A stretch of DNA of 64,000 nt from Kribbella sp. ALI-6-A (GTDB taxonomy: Bacteria > Actinomycetota > Actinomycetes > Propionibacteriales > Kribbellaceae). The stretch spans positions 1,426,001-1,490,000 of the forward strand of contig NZ_MTQN01000012.1 of NCBI RefSeq assembly GCF_001984195.1, given 5' to 3'. Numbering within the stretch: position 1 is the first letter of the stretch; each line of letters begins with the position of its first letter. The notes under the pieces were generated by a model. The model did not search any database. It was given only the letters and a program-made list of their open reading frames with translations, and was not told where the DNA came from. Shown piece after piece: positions 56,121 through 63,948 of this stretch. The position numbers and the translations under genes were made by a program.

Positions 56121-56221
56121 GGGCCATTTCGTGGGTGAACCCATCAAATGGCCCGTGGACCCACCGAAATTCCCGAGGCCAACGGGTCACCTCGTGGGTC
56201 AACCAGCCAAACGCGCCGTGG
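56121..56221. repeat. Nested inverted repeat and 29-nt direct repeat of 63-nt period
   Basis: GGGCCATTT (56121-56129) pairs with AAATGGCCC (56146-56154); inside, TGGGT (56132-56136) pairs with ACCCA (56139-56143). A 29-nt unit starting CGTGGGT at 56130 recurs at 56193 with about 22 identities, 63 nt (21 codons) apart. No gene occupies the region between 56015 and 56224. Confidence 0.6.
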
Positions 56222-56224
56222 GGA

Positions 56225-56893
56225 TCAGGAGTGCGGCATGGCAATGGCTTCGAGCAGGGACTCCTCGGCGCCGGCCAGATGGCGACGGAGCTCCTCGACG
56301 CACTCGTCGAGCTCACCCCTCTCCAGCAGCCTGATCAGTTTGCGGTGCGAGGCGACCTGCTGCTTCGCGTCCTGACGCAGGGCGTCGACGCGGGCCAGTG
56401 CGAGCCGGGCCTCGCCGGTGATCGAGTCCGCGGTGGCGATCAGGCGCTCGCTGCCGGTGAGGGCGACCAGGCTCCGGTGGATGGCCAGGTGGGTCTCGGT
56501 CATCGCCTCGGGATCGGCACCGTCCTTGGCGGTCGCGGCGAACTCCCGCATCGCGGAGCGGACCTGCTCGCGGGCCGACTCGTCGGCGTCGTACCAGGCC
56601 TTGATGCCGGCCGACTCCAGCACGAACCGGGCGCGGCAGATGTCGGCGACCGCGGCCGGGTGCAGGATCGCGACGCTGACGCCCTTGTTCGGCTCGCGCA
56701 CCGCCAGGCCCTCGGTGACCAGCATCGTCATCGCCTCGCGGACCGTGCTGCGGGCGACGCCGAGCGCCTCGGCCAGGGGCTGCTCGCGCAGCGGCGTCCC
56801 GGGTTCGAGGTCGCCGGCGAAGAGGGCGGCGCGCAGCGCGTCCACGACCCGGTCCACCGTGGTCGAGCGATCCACCCGCAGCCGTTCGTACAT
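56225..56893 (-). CDS. GntR family regulator, FCD subfamily
   Basis: 222 residues from the ATG at 56891-56893; longer in-frame starts run into the upstream gap. Winged helix (about residues 10-70, QPLAEALGVARSTVREAMTMLVTEG) and FCD domain (DICRARFVLESAGIKAW, THLAIHRSLVALTGS, ASHRKLIRLLERGE). No adjacent divergent target. The perfect FCD-type palindrome TTGTCGGACAA upstream of the DDAH-like gene, 3 kb away, is a candidate site. Confidence 0.9.
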   Translation of the reverse strand: MYERLRVDRSTTVDRVVDALRAALFAGDLEPGTPLREQPLAEALGVARSTVREAMTMLVTEGLAVREPNKGVSVAILHPAAVADICRARFVLESAGIKAWYDADESAREQVRSAMREFAATAKDGADPEAMTETHLAIHRSLVALTGSERLIATADSITGEARLALARVDALRQDAKQQVASHRKLIRLLERGELDECVEELRRHLAGAEESLLEAIAMPHS

Positions 56894-57063
56894 GGGGAGG
56901 ATTCTCGTCCAGTCAGCGGCCGTTGTCGCGTACGGCGCGGCGCCGGACCCGACCTGTGGACAACTCCCGACCCGATGAACCACTTTTCGGGCAGTCTGTT
57001 ACCAGCCGACCACGGCCGCCCACTCTCCGCCCGGAGAGCCGCTGATCGACCCAGGAGGACGCG

Positions 57064-58674
57064 ATGGAGGGGAAGGCGTTACCAGCGCTGAGCGCCGTCG
57101 GGCTCATCCTGGTCCTGCCGTTGCTGATCGTCCTGGCGATGCTGCTGACCTCGATGGGGTCGCTCGGCCAGGCGGCCGAGTGCACCCCGACGACCAGCAG
57201 CGGCGCGGCGTTCGGCTGGCCGACCGAGCAGCACGAGGTGTCCCAGGGCTACGCCGAGGAGAACCCCAAGCACACCGGTGTCGACTTCGCCGTCGCCAAG
57301 GGCAGCAAGGTGATGGCCGCCGAGGACGGCACCGTGATCGACACCTCCGGCGACTGGATCAAGATCAAGCACTCCGACGACGCCGTCCAGACCTGGTACC
57401 AGTTCTTCGAGTCCAAGAGCGTACGGGTCGGCGACACCGTCACCCGCGGCCAGGAGATCGGCAAGTCCGGCGCGGGCGACGAGGCCGAGCCCGGCCTGGA
57501 CGGCGAGCACCTGCACTTCGAGCTGCGGATCCGCAGCGGCGCGGAGGGCCGCGGCGCCCTCCTGCCGGAGGACCCGACCGACCAGCTCGGCGACGACAGC
57601 ACCGAGTCGTCCGGAGACTGCGGATGCGGCGGCCCGCTGGTCGGCTCCAACAACCAGCAGAAGGCCTTCAACTTCTTCACCGCGAACGGGTACAGCAAGG
57701 AACAGGCGGCCGGCATCGTCGGCAACATGATCCACGAGTCCGGCGTGGAGCCGGCCCGGCTGCAGAACACGCCGTCCGGCCAGGTCACCCACGCCAAGGC
57801 CGCGGTCGACAGCCCGCTCGGCTGGGGCATCGTGCAATGGACGCCGGCAGGCAAGATGATCCGGCCGTCACTGACGGCCACCAACGGCGACGAGGCCAAG
57901 GTCGAGTCGCTGGAGTGGCAGCTGGAGTTCCTGAAGAAGCAGCTCGACGGAGACCCGCCGCTGCCCGAGGGCGGAGCCGGCCAGCAGCTCAGGGCGACCA
58001 AATCGGTCGCCGACGCGGCAGTGGCCTTCGGCCGGTACTTCGAGCGCTTCGCCGGCTCCGAGGACCTGAGCAACCCGCGCTACGCGCAGCGCAAGACTGC
58101 CGCCCAGCAGGTGTTCGACCACTTCAGCGGCGCGCCGGGTGCCGTCGGCGGGACCGACGGGGCCGCCGGCGGGTGCGGCGCCGGCAACGGCGACATCGTG
58201 CAGACCGCGATGGCGCTGTCCTGGCCCGACCGCGACGAGTCCCGTGGTCCGAACAAGGAGGACGCCAGGCCGTCGTACCAGGAGGCGATGCCGAAGTACA
58301 ACGGCGCCACCACCTTCTACCCGTACACCGACTGCGGCGTCTTCGTGGCGACCGTGATGGTGATGAGCGGGGTGGACAAGGACTACCAACGGCGCGGGAC
58401 CGGCAGCCAGCGTGACTACGTGAAGGGTTCGCCGAAGTACGAGACGTTCGACAACTTCACCGACATCAGCCAGTTGAAACCCGGAGACATCCTCGTCAAC
58501 GACGGCCACACCTTCATCTACACCGGCCCGTTCAAGGACCCCGCCGGCAAGACCTGGACCGCGATGTCCGCCTCGCTCGAGACCGGGTCCGGCTACGGCC
58601 GGGTTCCGCAACCGTCGCAAACTGTTCTCCAGGACGGCAACGGCAAGTACACGGTCGCCCGGATCAAGAAGTAA
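57064..58674 (+). CDS. Three-module cell-wall hydrolase (M23 / phage-lysozyme-like / CHAP-NlpC)
   Basis: 536 residues. A membrane helix (about 8-31) anchors or exports it. Residues 48-165 are an M23 LytM domain with Zn ligands His70 and Asp74 (HTGVDFA) and HLHFELR (149-155), but the usual catalytic 'YxHL' is YQFFES, so one catalytic His is missing. Residues about 196-350 resemble the phage tail lysozyme domain (FFTANGYSKEQAAGIVGNM, IHESG with Glu225). After a Gly-rich linker, about 372-536 form a Cys-peptidase-like fold with Cys424 (YTDCGVFVA) and His482 (VNDGHTFIY). It should cut or remodel peptidoglycan outside the membrane. Confidence 0.82.
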   Translation: MEGKALPALSAVGLILVLPLLIVLAMLLTSMGSLGQAAECTPTTSSGAAFGWPTEQHEVSQGYAEENPKHTGVDFAVAKGSKVMAAEDGTVIDTSGDWIKIKHSDDAVQTWYQFFESKSVRVGDTVTRGQEIGKSGAGDEAEPGLDGEHLHFELRIRSGAEGRGALLPEDPTDQLGDDSTESSGDCGCGGPLVGSNNQQKAFNFFTANGYSKEQAAGIVGNMIHESGVEPARLQNTPSGQVTHAKAAVDSPLGWGIVQWTPAGKMIRPSLTATNGDEAKVESLEWQLEFLKKQLDGDPPLPEGGAGQQLRATKSVADAAVAFGRYFERFAGSEDLSNPRYAQRKTAAQQVFDHFSGAPGAVGGTDGAAGGCGAGNGDIVQTAMALSWPDRDESRGPNKEDARPSYQEAMPKYNGATTFYPYTDCGVFVATVMVMSGVDKDYQRRGTGSQRDYVKGSPKYETFDNFTDISQLKPGDILVNDGHTFIYTGPFKDPAGKTWTAMSASLETGSGYGRVPQPSQTVLQDGNGKYTVARIKK

Positions 58675-58689
58675 GGAGTCGAACCGCCG

Positions 58690-59289
58690 ATGGAAGAGAA
58701 CCCCCGCAGCCTCGTGGTGGGTGGCGTGGTCGTGCTGATCGTGCTCGTGCTGGTCGGGGGATTCCTGGTGTTTCGTGGCGCGCCGGAGCACAAGGTCACG
58801 GTCCGCTCGGTGCCGAACGATCTCACTCTCACCCTGGACGGTACGCCGATCGCCGCCAACGGCGAGGTGAAGATCAAGGAAGGCACGCACACGCTGGTCG
58901 GCGAGCGGAGCGGCTTCAAGTCGCACACCCAGACGCTCGAGGTCCGCGGCGACACCTCGGTGCGGATGTACCTGTTCGCGAACAGCGCCGAGGGACGGGC
59001 CTGGGAGAAGGAGCACCCCGACCAGGCGCTGGAGGCCGAGGCCGAGGCGGGCCGCCGCTATCAGGAGCTGACCGATCGGCTCGAAACCAAGTACCCACTG
59101 CTGCAGCAGCTGCCGTACGTCGGCCCGGGCTTCGACGTCTCCTACGGCAACTCGAAGAAGAACCCCGACGACCCCGAGATGATTGCCTTCTACGTGACCA
59201 TCTCCGACTCCGAGGGCAAGGCCAAGTTCCTGGAGTGGATCCGGGGTCTGGGTCTGGACGTCGAGAAGCTGGAAGTCGTCTACAAGTAG
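58690..59289 (+). CDS. Membrane-anchored PEGA domain protein
   Basis: 199 residues, 15 nt after the wall hydrolase and co-directional. One membrane helix (about 8-29) is followed by a PEGA domain (VRSVPNDLTLTLDGTPI, then KIKEGTHTLVGERSGFKSHTQTLEV, about 37-97). A charged linker rich in Glu/Ala leads to a C-terminal alpha/beta domain (about 130-199, GPGFDVSYGN, MIAFYVTIS, AKFLEWIRGLGLDVEKLEVVY). The proximity suggests it works with the hydrolase at the envelope; otherwise unknown. Confidence 0.8.
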   Translation: MEENPRSLVVGGVVVLIVLVLVGGFLVFRGAPEHKVTVRSVPNDLTLTLDGTPIAANGEVKIKEGTHTLVGERSGFKSHTQTLEVRGDTSVRMYLFANSAEGRAWEKEHPDQALEAEAEAGRRYQELTDRLETKYPLLQQLPYVGPGFDVSYGNSKKNPDDPEMIAFYVTISDSEGKAKFLEWIRGLGLDVEKLEVVYK

Positions 59290-59379
59290 TTTTCCGGCGG
59301 TTGTCGGATCCGGTCCGCGGCGTTCGTAGCAGTCTCAGAGGCGGCCGGACGCAGGGCGCCGGGGACAAGGGGTGAAGAG

Positions 59380-59742
59380 ATGACGCAGTACCTGATCTCG
59401 TTCGAGGACGGCGCGATGGACGTCACCGAGGAGGAGCTGCCCGAGGTGGCCGACGACGCCCACGCGGTGGTCCAGGAGGCCAAGGACGCCGGGGTTTTCG
59501 TCTTCAGCGGTGGGCTGGACTACTCCCGGCGGCACGCAGTGGTGGCGACCGACGGCGGCGTCGTCACCGACGGACCGTACCCGGAGACCAAGGAACTGAT
59601 CGGCGGACTGATGGTGGTCGACGTCCCCACCTTCGAAGCGGCGCTGGAGTGGGCCGCGAAGGTCGCGGCCGCGTGCCGCTGTGCGCAGGACGTTCGGGAG
59701 TTCTTCCCGTTCCGGCGGCCTGAGCTGGAGCGGCCGCGCTGA
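59380..59742 (+). CDS. YciI-like (DGPF) family protein
   Basis: 120 residues. The ferredoxin-like YCII fold has MTQYLISFEDG at the start, VVTDGPYPETKELIGGLMVVD in the middle (the DGP motif) and the C-terminal ARC...EFFPFRR. Relatives are small enzymes or binding proteins of unclear function, often linked with ECF sigma factors, which are not present here. Confidence 0.87.
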   Translation: MTQYLISFEDGAMDVTEEELPEVADDAHAVVQEAKDAGVFVFSGGLDYSRRHAVVATDGGVVTDGPYPETKELIGGLMVVDVPTFEAALEWAAKVAAACRCAQDVREFFPFRRPELERPR

Positions 59743-59770
59743 CGCGCTAGCCGCCGTGCGCGCTGACCAC

Positions 59771-59792
59771 GGGCGCCGTGTTGACGGCGCCC
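59771..59792 (+). terminator. Hairpin terminator after the YciI-like gene
   Basis: GGGCGCCG (59771-59778) and CGGCGCCC (59785-59792) with the 6-nt loop TGTTGA, about 28 nt after the stop. Confidence 0.55.
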
Positions 59793-59811
59793 GGGCTGAT
59801 CTGCACACTGA

Positions 59812-59830
59812 CTGATTGTCGGACAATCAG
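59812..59830. promoter_or_regulatory. Perfect 19-bp palindrome, FCD/GntR-type operator
   Basis: CTGATTGTCGGACAATCAG has 9-bp arms and one central base. Its core TTGTCGGACAA fits the FadR/FCD consensus TNGTNNNACNA at every fixed position. It lies 42 nt upstream of the DDAH-like ATG and should be the main control point of that gene. Confidence 0.7.
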
Positions 59831-59872
59831 AGGATCCGTCGATCACGGATCAGAGCGCGAAGAGGTGCTTGC

Positions 59873-60745
59873 ATGGGTCAGCCGCTGGGATGGGGTCGCC
59901 GTCACCTGATGGTCCGGCCGGACCACTACCGGATCGACTACGTGATCAACCCCTACATGTCGACCCAGGACCAGCCCGACCTCGAGTTGGCCGGCAAGCA
60001 GTGGGAGTCGCTGCGGCAGGCGGTCGTCGACGCCGGCGGCACCGTCGAGGTGCTCGAGCAGCGGCCGGACTCGCCCGACATGGTCTACGCGATGAACCTC
60101 GGCCTGGCCACCGCCGACGGCCGGGCGATGCTGTCGCACATGCGGTTCGAGCCGCGCCGCAAGGAGTCGCTGTCGGCGGCGGAGTGGTTCACCGCGCACG
60201 GCTTCAAGCTCACGCGGACCGGTACCGACGGCGTCGGGCCGCACTTCGAGTCCGGTGACGCGTTCGTGTTCGGTGACAGCCTGGTGGTCGGCTACGGGCA
60301 CCGGTCCGAGGCGCTGGCGCTGAAGCACCTGGCGACCGAGTGGGACATCCGGGTTCGCGGCCTGCGGATCGCACACGAGGGCATGTACCACCTGGACCTG
60401 CCGTTCTGCCCGGTCGACAGCACCCACGCGATGGTCTACCCGCCGGCCTTCGACGCGGCGAGCCGGGCCGCGCTCGAGCAGATCGTGCCGGAGCCGATCG
60501 TGCTCACCGACGAGGAGGCGTTCGCGTTCAGCGGGAACTCCGTCGTGGTCGGCGAGACGATCCTGATGCCGGACTGCTCGCCGCGGCTGCGGGAGATCCT
60601 CACCGGTCTCGGGCTGCGCGTCGTCGTGCTGGACCTGTCGGAGTTCCACAAGGGCGGCGGCTCGGCGCGCTGCCTGACCAACCCGCTCGATTTCGACCTT
60701 TCCGGGATCAGCGTGCCCGGCGGAGAGGTCATTCTGCCGGACTGA
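59873..60745 (+). CDS. Amidinotransferase-fold hydrolase, dimethylarginine dimethylaminohydrolase-like
   Basis: 290 residues from the ATG at 59873 after GAAGAGG. The penta-beta fold of the guanidine-modifying superfamily is shown by RPDHYRIDYVINPYM at the start, the acidic FESGDAFVFGD (Glu126, Asp129), the His173 region MYHLDLPFCPVD, and the nucleophile Cys267 in GGGSARCLTNP near the C-terminus. Members cleave methylated arginine or related guanidines to citrulline plus amine. It is followed by a HisC-like aminotransferase and an SDR in the same direction and probably controlled by an FCD regulator. Confidence 0.88.
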   Translation: MGQPLGWGRRHLMVRPDHYRIDYVINPYMSTQDQPDLELAGKQWESLRQAVVDAGGTVEVLEQRPDSPDMVYAMNLGLATADGRAMLSHMRFEPRRKESLSAAEWFTAHGFKLTRTGTDGVGPHFESGDAFVFGDSLVVGYGHRSEALALKHLATEWDIRVRGLRIAHEGMYHLDLPFCPVDSTHAMVYPPAFDAASRAALEQIVPEPIVLTDEEAFAFSGNSVVVGETILMPDCSPRLREILTGLGLRVVVLDLSEFHKGGGSARCLTNPLDFDLSGISVPGGEVILPD

Positions 60746-60822
60746 GGCCGACTTGCTGGACAGTTTGTACAGTCGCGATGCAAGCTCTTCAACCCCGGTG
60801 ACGGAAGCCTTAGCCTGCGCAC

Positions 60823-61902
60823 ATGACCGCACAGGATGAGGTCCGCTTCCGCTCCTGCCTGGACGACGTCGCGGCTTACAAGCCGGGTCGTCCGCCGGAG
60901 CGCACCGACGGCCGGCCGACGTACAAGCTGTCCAGCAACGAGAACCCGTACCCGCCGCTGCCGGGTGTGCTGGCCGCGGCGACGGCCGCTGCCGAGGACA
61001 TGAACCGGTACCCCGACCACGGCGCGGTCGACCTGCTCGAGGCGCTGTCCGAGCGGTTCGGCGTACCGATCAGCGACCTCGCCGTCGGAACGGGCTCGGT
61101 CGCGGTGCTCTACCACCTGCTGCAGGCGGCCTGCACGCACGGCGACGAGGTGGTCTACGCCTGGCGGTCGTTCGAGGCGTACCCGATCGCGGTGCAGCTG
61201 ACCGGCGCGACGTCGGTCCAGGTGCCGCTGACCGAGGACGCGCGGCACGACTTCAAGGCGATGGAAGCCGCGATCACCGACCGGACCAAGGCCGTGCTCG
61301 TCTGTACGCCGAACAACCCGACCGGCCCGGCCGTCCGCCGCGACGAGCTGCTCGCGTTCCTGGACGTCGTACCGCCGAACGTGCTGGTGGTGCTCGACGA
61401 GGCGTACCGCGAGTTCGTCCGCGAGCCGGAGACCGTCGACGGCGCCGAGCTGTACCGCGAGCGCTCGAACGTCGTTGTCCTGCGCACCTTCTCCAAGGCC
61501 TACGGGCTGGCCGGCTTCCGGGTCGGCTACGCGATTGGTCACCCACCGGCGATCGCCGCGATCCGCAAGTGCGCGCTGCCCTTCGGTGTCAGCCAGGTCG
61601 CCCAGGCCGCCGCGATCGCCTCGCTGCGCGCCGAGCAGGAGCTCCTGGAACGGGTCGAGGCCCTCGTCGCCGAGCGGACCCGCGTCGTCGGCGAACTCCG
61701 CGCGGCCGGCTGGAACGTCCCGGAGACGCACGCCAACTTCGTCTGGATGCCGCTCGGTGACCAGACCGTCGCCTTCGCCGAGGCCGTCCAGGCCGAAGGC
61801 GTCTCGGTCCGCCCGTTCCCCGGCGAGGGCGCCCGCGTCACGATCGGCGAACGCGAAGCCAACGACCTGTTCCTGAAGGTGGCCTGCGCCTGGCGCCGGT
61901 GA
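60823..61902 (+). CDS. Histidinol-phosphate/aromatic aminotransferase family protein
   Basis: 359 residues. Class I/II aminotransferase of the HisC family: substrate segment YKLSSNENPYPPLPGV, cofactor residues in CTPNNPTG and VVLDEAYREF, and Schiff-base Lys225 in FSKAYGLAGFRVGY. The mRNA is probably leaderless (TAGCCT, 60811-60816). Since no other his gene is present it may be the actinobacterial aromatic aminotransferase (Pat-like) rather than the histidine-pathway enzyme. This cannot be decided here. Confidence 0.88.
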   Translation: MTAQDEVRFRSCLDDVAAYKPGRPPERTDGRPTYKLSSNENPYPPLPGVLAAATAAAEDMNRYPDHGAVDLLEALSERFGVPISDLAVGTGSVAVLYHLLQAACTHGDEVVYAWRSFEAYPIAVQLTGATSVQVPLTEDARHDFKAMEAAITDRTKAVLVCTPNNPTGPAVRRDELLAFLDVVPPNVLVVLDEAYREFVREPETVDGAELYRERSNVVVLRTFSKAYGLAGFRVGYAIGHPPAIAAIRKCALPFGVSQVAQAAAIASLRAEQELLERVEALVAERTRVVGELRAAGWNVPETHANFVWMPLGDQTVAFAEAVQAEGVSVRPFPGEGARVTIGEREANDLFLKVACAWRR

Positions 61903-61932
61903 TCCCGGCCGGCGCCGTGGTTAGGTGTCGGC

Positions 61933-62649
61933 GTGGTCCGACAGACGCAGGTGTGGATTTCAGGAGCCTCGACAGGTATCGGTGCCGCGCTCGCGGCTGC
62001 CGTGCCGTGGAACGCCGTTCGGGTGATCGACCTGTCCCGGCGCGGTGGTGGGCCGGCGGGGGAGCACTTCGCTGTCGACCTCGCCGACCCGTCGCAGTGG
62101 CAGCGGGTCGAGCAGCACTTCGTGGACGAGCTGGCGGGATTCGACGGTGAGCGGGTCGTGTTCGTGCACAACGCCGGGACCGTGGTGCCGATCGGGCCGG
62201 CCGGTGAGGTCGATGCGGCGGCGTACGCGCGGGCCGTGCTGCTGAACTCCGCGGCACCGCAGGTTCTCGGGCGGGCGTTCCTCGCGGCGACGGCCGGGCT
62301 GGAGTGCGACAAGCACCTGGTGATGCTCACTTCGGGCGCCGCGAAGAAGGCGTACGCCGGCTGGTCGGCGTACAACGCGGGCAAGGCGGCCGTGGACCAC
62401 TGGGTCCGCACGGTCGGCCTGGAGCCGAACGGCTGCCGCGTCGTCGCGGTCGCACCCGGTGTCGTGGACACCGCGATGCAGGCGGAGATCCGGAAGGTCG
62501 ACGAGCAGGCGTTCCCGTCGGTGGAGCGCTTCCGGGAGCTGAGCCGGACCGGCGGACTGAGCACGCCGGAGCAAGCTGCGCGGGGGATCTGGTCTCTGCT
62601 CGACCGCCCGCTGCCCAGCGGCTCGGTCGTCGACCTGCGCGACCGCTGA
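61933..62649 (+). CDS. SDR family oxidoreductase
   Basis: 238 residues with a GTG start at 61933, probably leaderless (TTAGGT, 61921-61926). NAD(P)-binding GASTGIG (11-17), VHNAG (78-82), catalytic Ser134, Tyr147 and Lys151 (SAYNAGKAA). The pattern VFVHNAGTVVPIGP and short length resemble sepiapterin-reductase-like SDRs. Substrate unknown. A strong terminator follows. Confidence 0.9.
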   Translation: MVRQTQVWISGASTGIGAALAAAVPWNAVRVIDLSRRGGGPAGEHFAVDLADPSQWQRVEQHFVDELAGFDGERVVFVHNAGTVVPIGPAGEVDAAAYARAVLLNSAAPQVLGRAFLAATAGLECDKHLVMLTSGAAKKAYAGWSAYNAGKAAVDHWVRTVGLEPNGCRVVAVAPGVVDTAMQAEIRKVDEQAFPSVERFRELSRTGGLSTPEQAARGIWSLLDRPLPSGSVVDLRDR

Positions 62650-62671
62650 CCGAGAACTCCTGGACACACAA

Positions 62672-62715
62672 GAACGGCACTGGGAAGTAGTGAGGCTTGC
62701 TTCCCAGTGCCGTTC
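62672..62715. terminator. 16-bp perfect hairpin terminator
   Basis: GAACGGCACTGGGAAG (62672-62687) pairs with CTTCCCAGTGCCGTTC (62700-62715), loop 12 nt. It lies between the SDR stop (62649) and the convergent secreted-protein gene. Confidence 0.8.
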
Positions 62716-62771
62716 GAGGTGGTGCTACCGAGTCAGTCGCCCCACCGAGGCGACGGGTTCGGGTCCTGCAT

Positions 62772-62831
62772 CACTGACCAGGGAGGGTCAGTTGATCTGG
62801 ATCGCTGACCAGGGAAGGTCAGCTGTTCTGG
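62772..62831. repeat. 29-nt tandem repeat at the 3' end of the secreted-protein gene
   Basis: CNCTGACCAGGGA.GGTCAG.TG.TCTGG occurs at 62772-62800 and 62803-62831 (period 31). Each copy can form a CTGACC/GGTCAG hairpin. The second copy includes the stop codon of the gene, so the repeat looks like a duplication of the gene's last codons. Confidence 0.7.
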
Positions 62832-63424
62832 CCGACTTCCTGCTCGCAGGTCTCGAGCTTGTCGACGCCGTTGTCCTCCTGGTCCAGACCCAGCAGGCCG
62901 GTCAGGTCGTTCACCGGCACCTGGACACCCAGGACGTTGACCGGAACGTAGTTGTGGCAGACCTGGAACGGGCCGACCTTGTTCTCGCTGACCGAGATCA
63001 GGCCGCTCTCCTCGGCCCGGTACCACTTGCCGTGGTTGCTGTTCTGGCCGGTCTCCTGCTCGCAGGTCTCGACCGCGGTGGCGCGGTTGCCCTCCTGGTC
63101 CAGGCCGACGATGCCGACGATGTCGTTGACCGGAACCTGAACGCCCAGGACGTTGACCGGGACGAAGTTGTCACAGGCCTGGAACGGGCCGATCTTGTTC
63201 TCGTCGATGGCGATCAGGCCGCCGTCCTTCTCCACCGCGTACCACTTGCTCAGCTTCTTGCCGTGGTCGCCGTAGCCGTCCTTGCTCACCTTGGAGGCCG
63301 CGTCAGCAAGTCCGCTGCCGGCCTTCGAGTTGTCCACCATGTTGGCGCTCACAACGGTGGCGAGGCCCAGCGTGGCGACGGTCGCCACAGCAGCGGCAGC
63401 GGCAATCTTGCGTGTTACCTGCAT
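62819..63424 (-). CDS. Secreted surface protein with two 61-residue repeats
   Basis: 201 residues. A Sec signal peptide (MQVTRKIAAAAAVATVATLG..., cleaved near residue 27 after VSA) leads to a charged linker. Two repeats follow at 69-129 and 141-201, 72 residues apart: KIGPFQACDNFVPVNVLGVQ / KVGPFQVCHNYVPVNVLGVQ, then VPVND. Each has a Cys pair (Cys84/Cys121, Cys156/Cys193) that could form a disulfide. The VPVNVLGVQVPVN core is hydrophobic and resembles chaplin-like surface proteins in composition, but the full chaplin pattern is not present. I do not recognise a named family. Strong AAAGGA ribosome-binding site. Confidence 0.75.
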   Translation of the reverse strand: MQVTRKIAAAAAVATVATLGLATVVSANMVDNSKAGSGLADAASKVSKDGYGDHGKKLSKWYAVEKDGGLIAIDENKIGPFQACDNFVPVNVLGVQVPVNDIVGIVGLDQEGNRATAVETCEQETGQNSNHGKWYRAEESGLISVSENKVGPFQVCHNYVPVNVLGVQVPVNDLTGLLGLDQEDNGVDKLETCEQEVGQNS

Positions 63425-63895
63425 TATGCGAGGTTTCCTTTCGGGTCTGACGGATTCGTCTTAGTTGGTAACGACGCCTGGTCACCCCGGTTACAAACTT
63501 TTTCGCCGAGTTTTGTTTCGGATCTATGTCAGCCAGATCGCGGCCGGTGACAGACCAGTGGATCGCTGACGCGGCAACAACCAGCCTCTGAGCAGGCAAC
63601 TTGCCGGTAACTGAGTGCGCAGCGGCTTTCCTGGGCCGCCGCCGGAAACTCGTTCCCGCGAGTTCGGGGTCATCCCGTAACCGATGCCGGATTTCCTCGT
63701 TGTGTCATCGCGGGAGACGGATCGCCCGGTGATTCATGGAAGATTTTCGGTGGGCTCGGTGGCCGTCGAATCGGCAATACCATGATGAATCGGTATGTCG
63801 TCGCACTATTGCCGGAGTATCGCGCCGTGTTTTTTCGGGGCACAACGCGACCGGCAACTCTGGACCCGCTGCCGCGCGCATCGGCAGCGGTGGGA
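63425..63895. other. Noncoding stretch upstream of the secreted-protein gene
   Basis: About 470 nt without a credible gene. It holds the minus-strand promoter and leader of the secreted protein (with a GTAAC...GTTAC inverted pair near 63468-63494). AACTCG/CGAGTT (63647-63652 / 63659-63664) and CCGCTGCC/GGCAGCGG (63866-63873 / 63883-63890) are possible hairpins. The stretch is visibly more AT-rich than the genes. Short open frames on both strands lack ribosome-binding sites and recognisable content. Confidence 0.5.
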
Positions 63896-63930
63896 GACCC
63901 GGGCACCCCATGGGAGCCCGGGTCTTTCCT
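63896..63930. terminator. Hairpin terminator near the right edge
   Basis: GACCCGGGC (63896-63904) pairs with GCCCGGGTC (63916-63924), loop 11 nt, followed on the plus strand by TTTCCT. On the minus strand it lies 25 nt beyond the stop of the edge gene, so it may terminate that gene. Confidence 0.65.
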
Positions 63931-63948
63931 ATTGCCCCTCCGCGCGGT

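Noticed and set aside
56011..56316. A real 101-residue gene over the repeat region between holin-like and GntR genes
   Set aside because: Its start lies inside the GntR gene in another frame, it has no ribosome-binding site, and only the 21-residue repeat stands out; kept as a finding, not a gene.
63540..63930. c-di-AMP (ydaO) riboswitch with terminator before a gene at the right edge
   Set aside because: The conserved GGGGUGAAU-type core is not visible, and the edge gene runs on the minus strand, so the hairpin is better explained as its terminator. An Infernal search with RF00379 would settle it.
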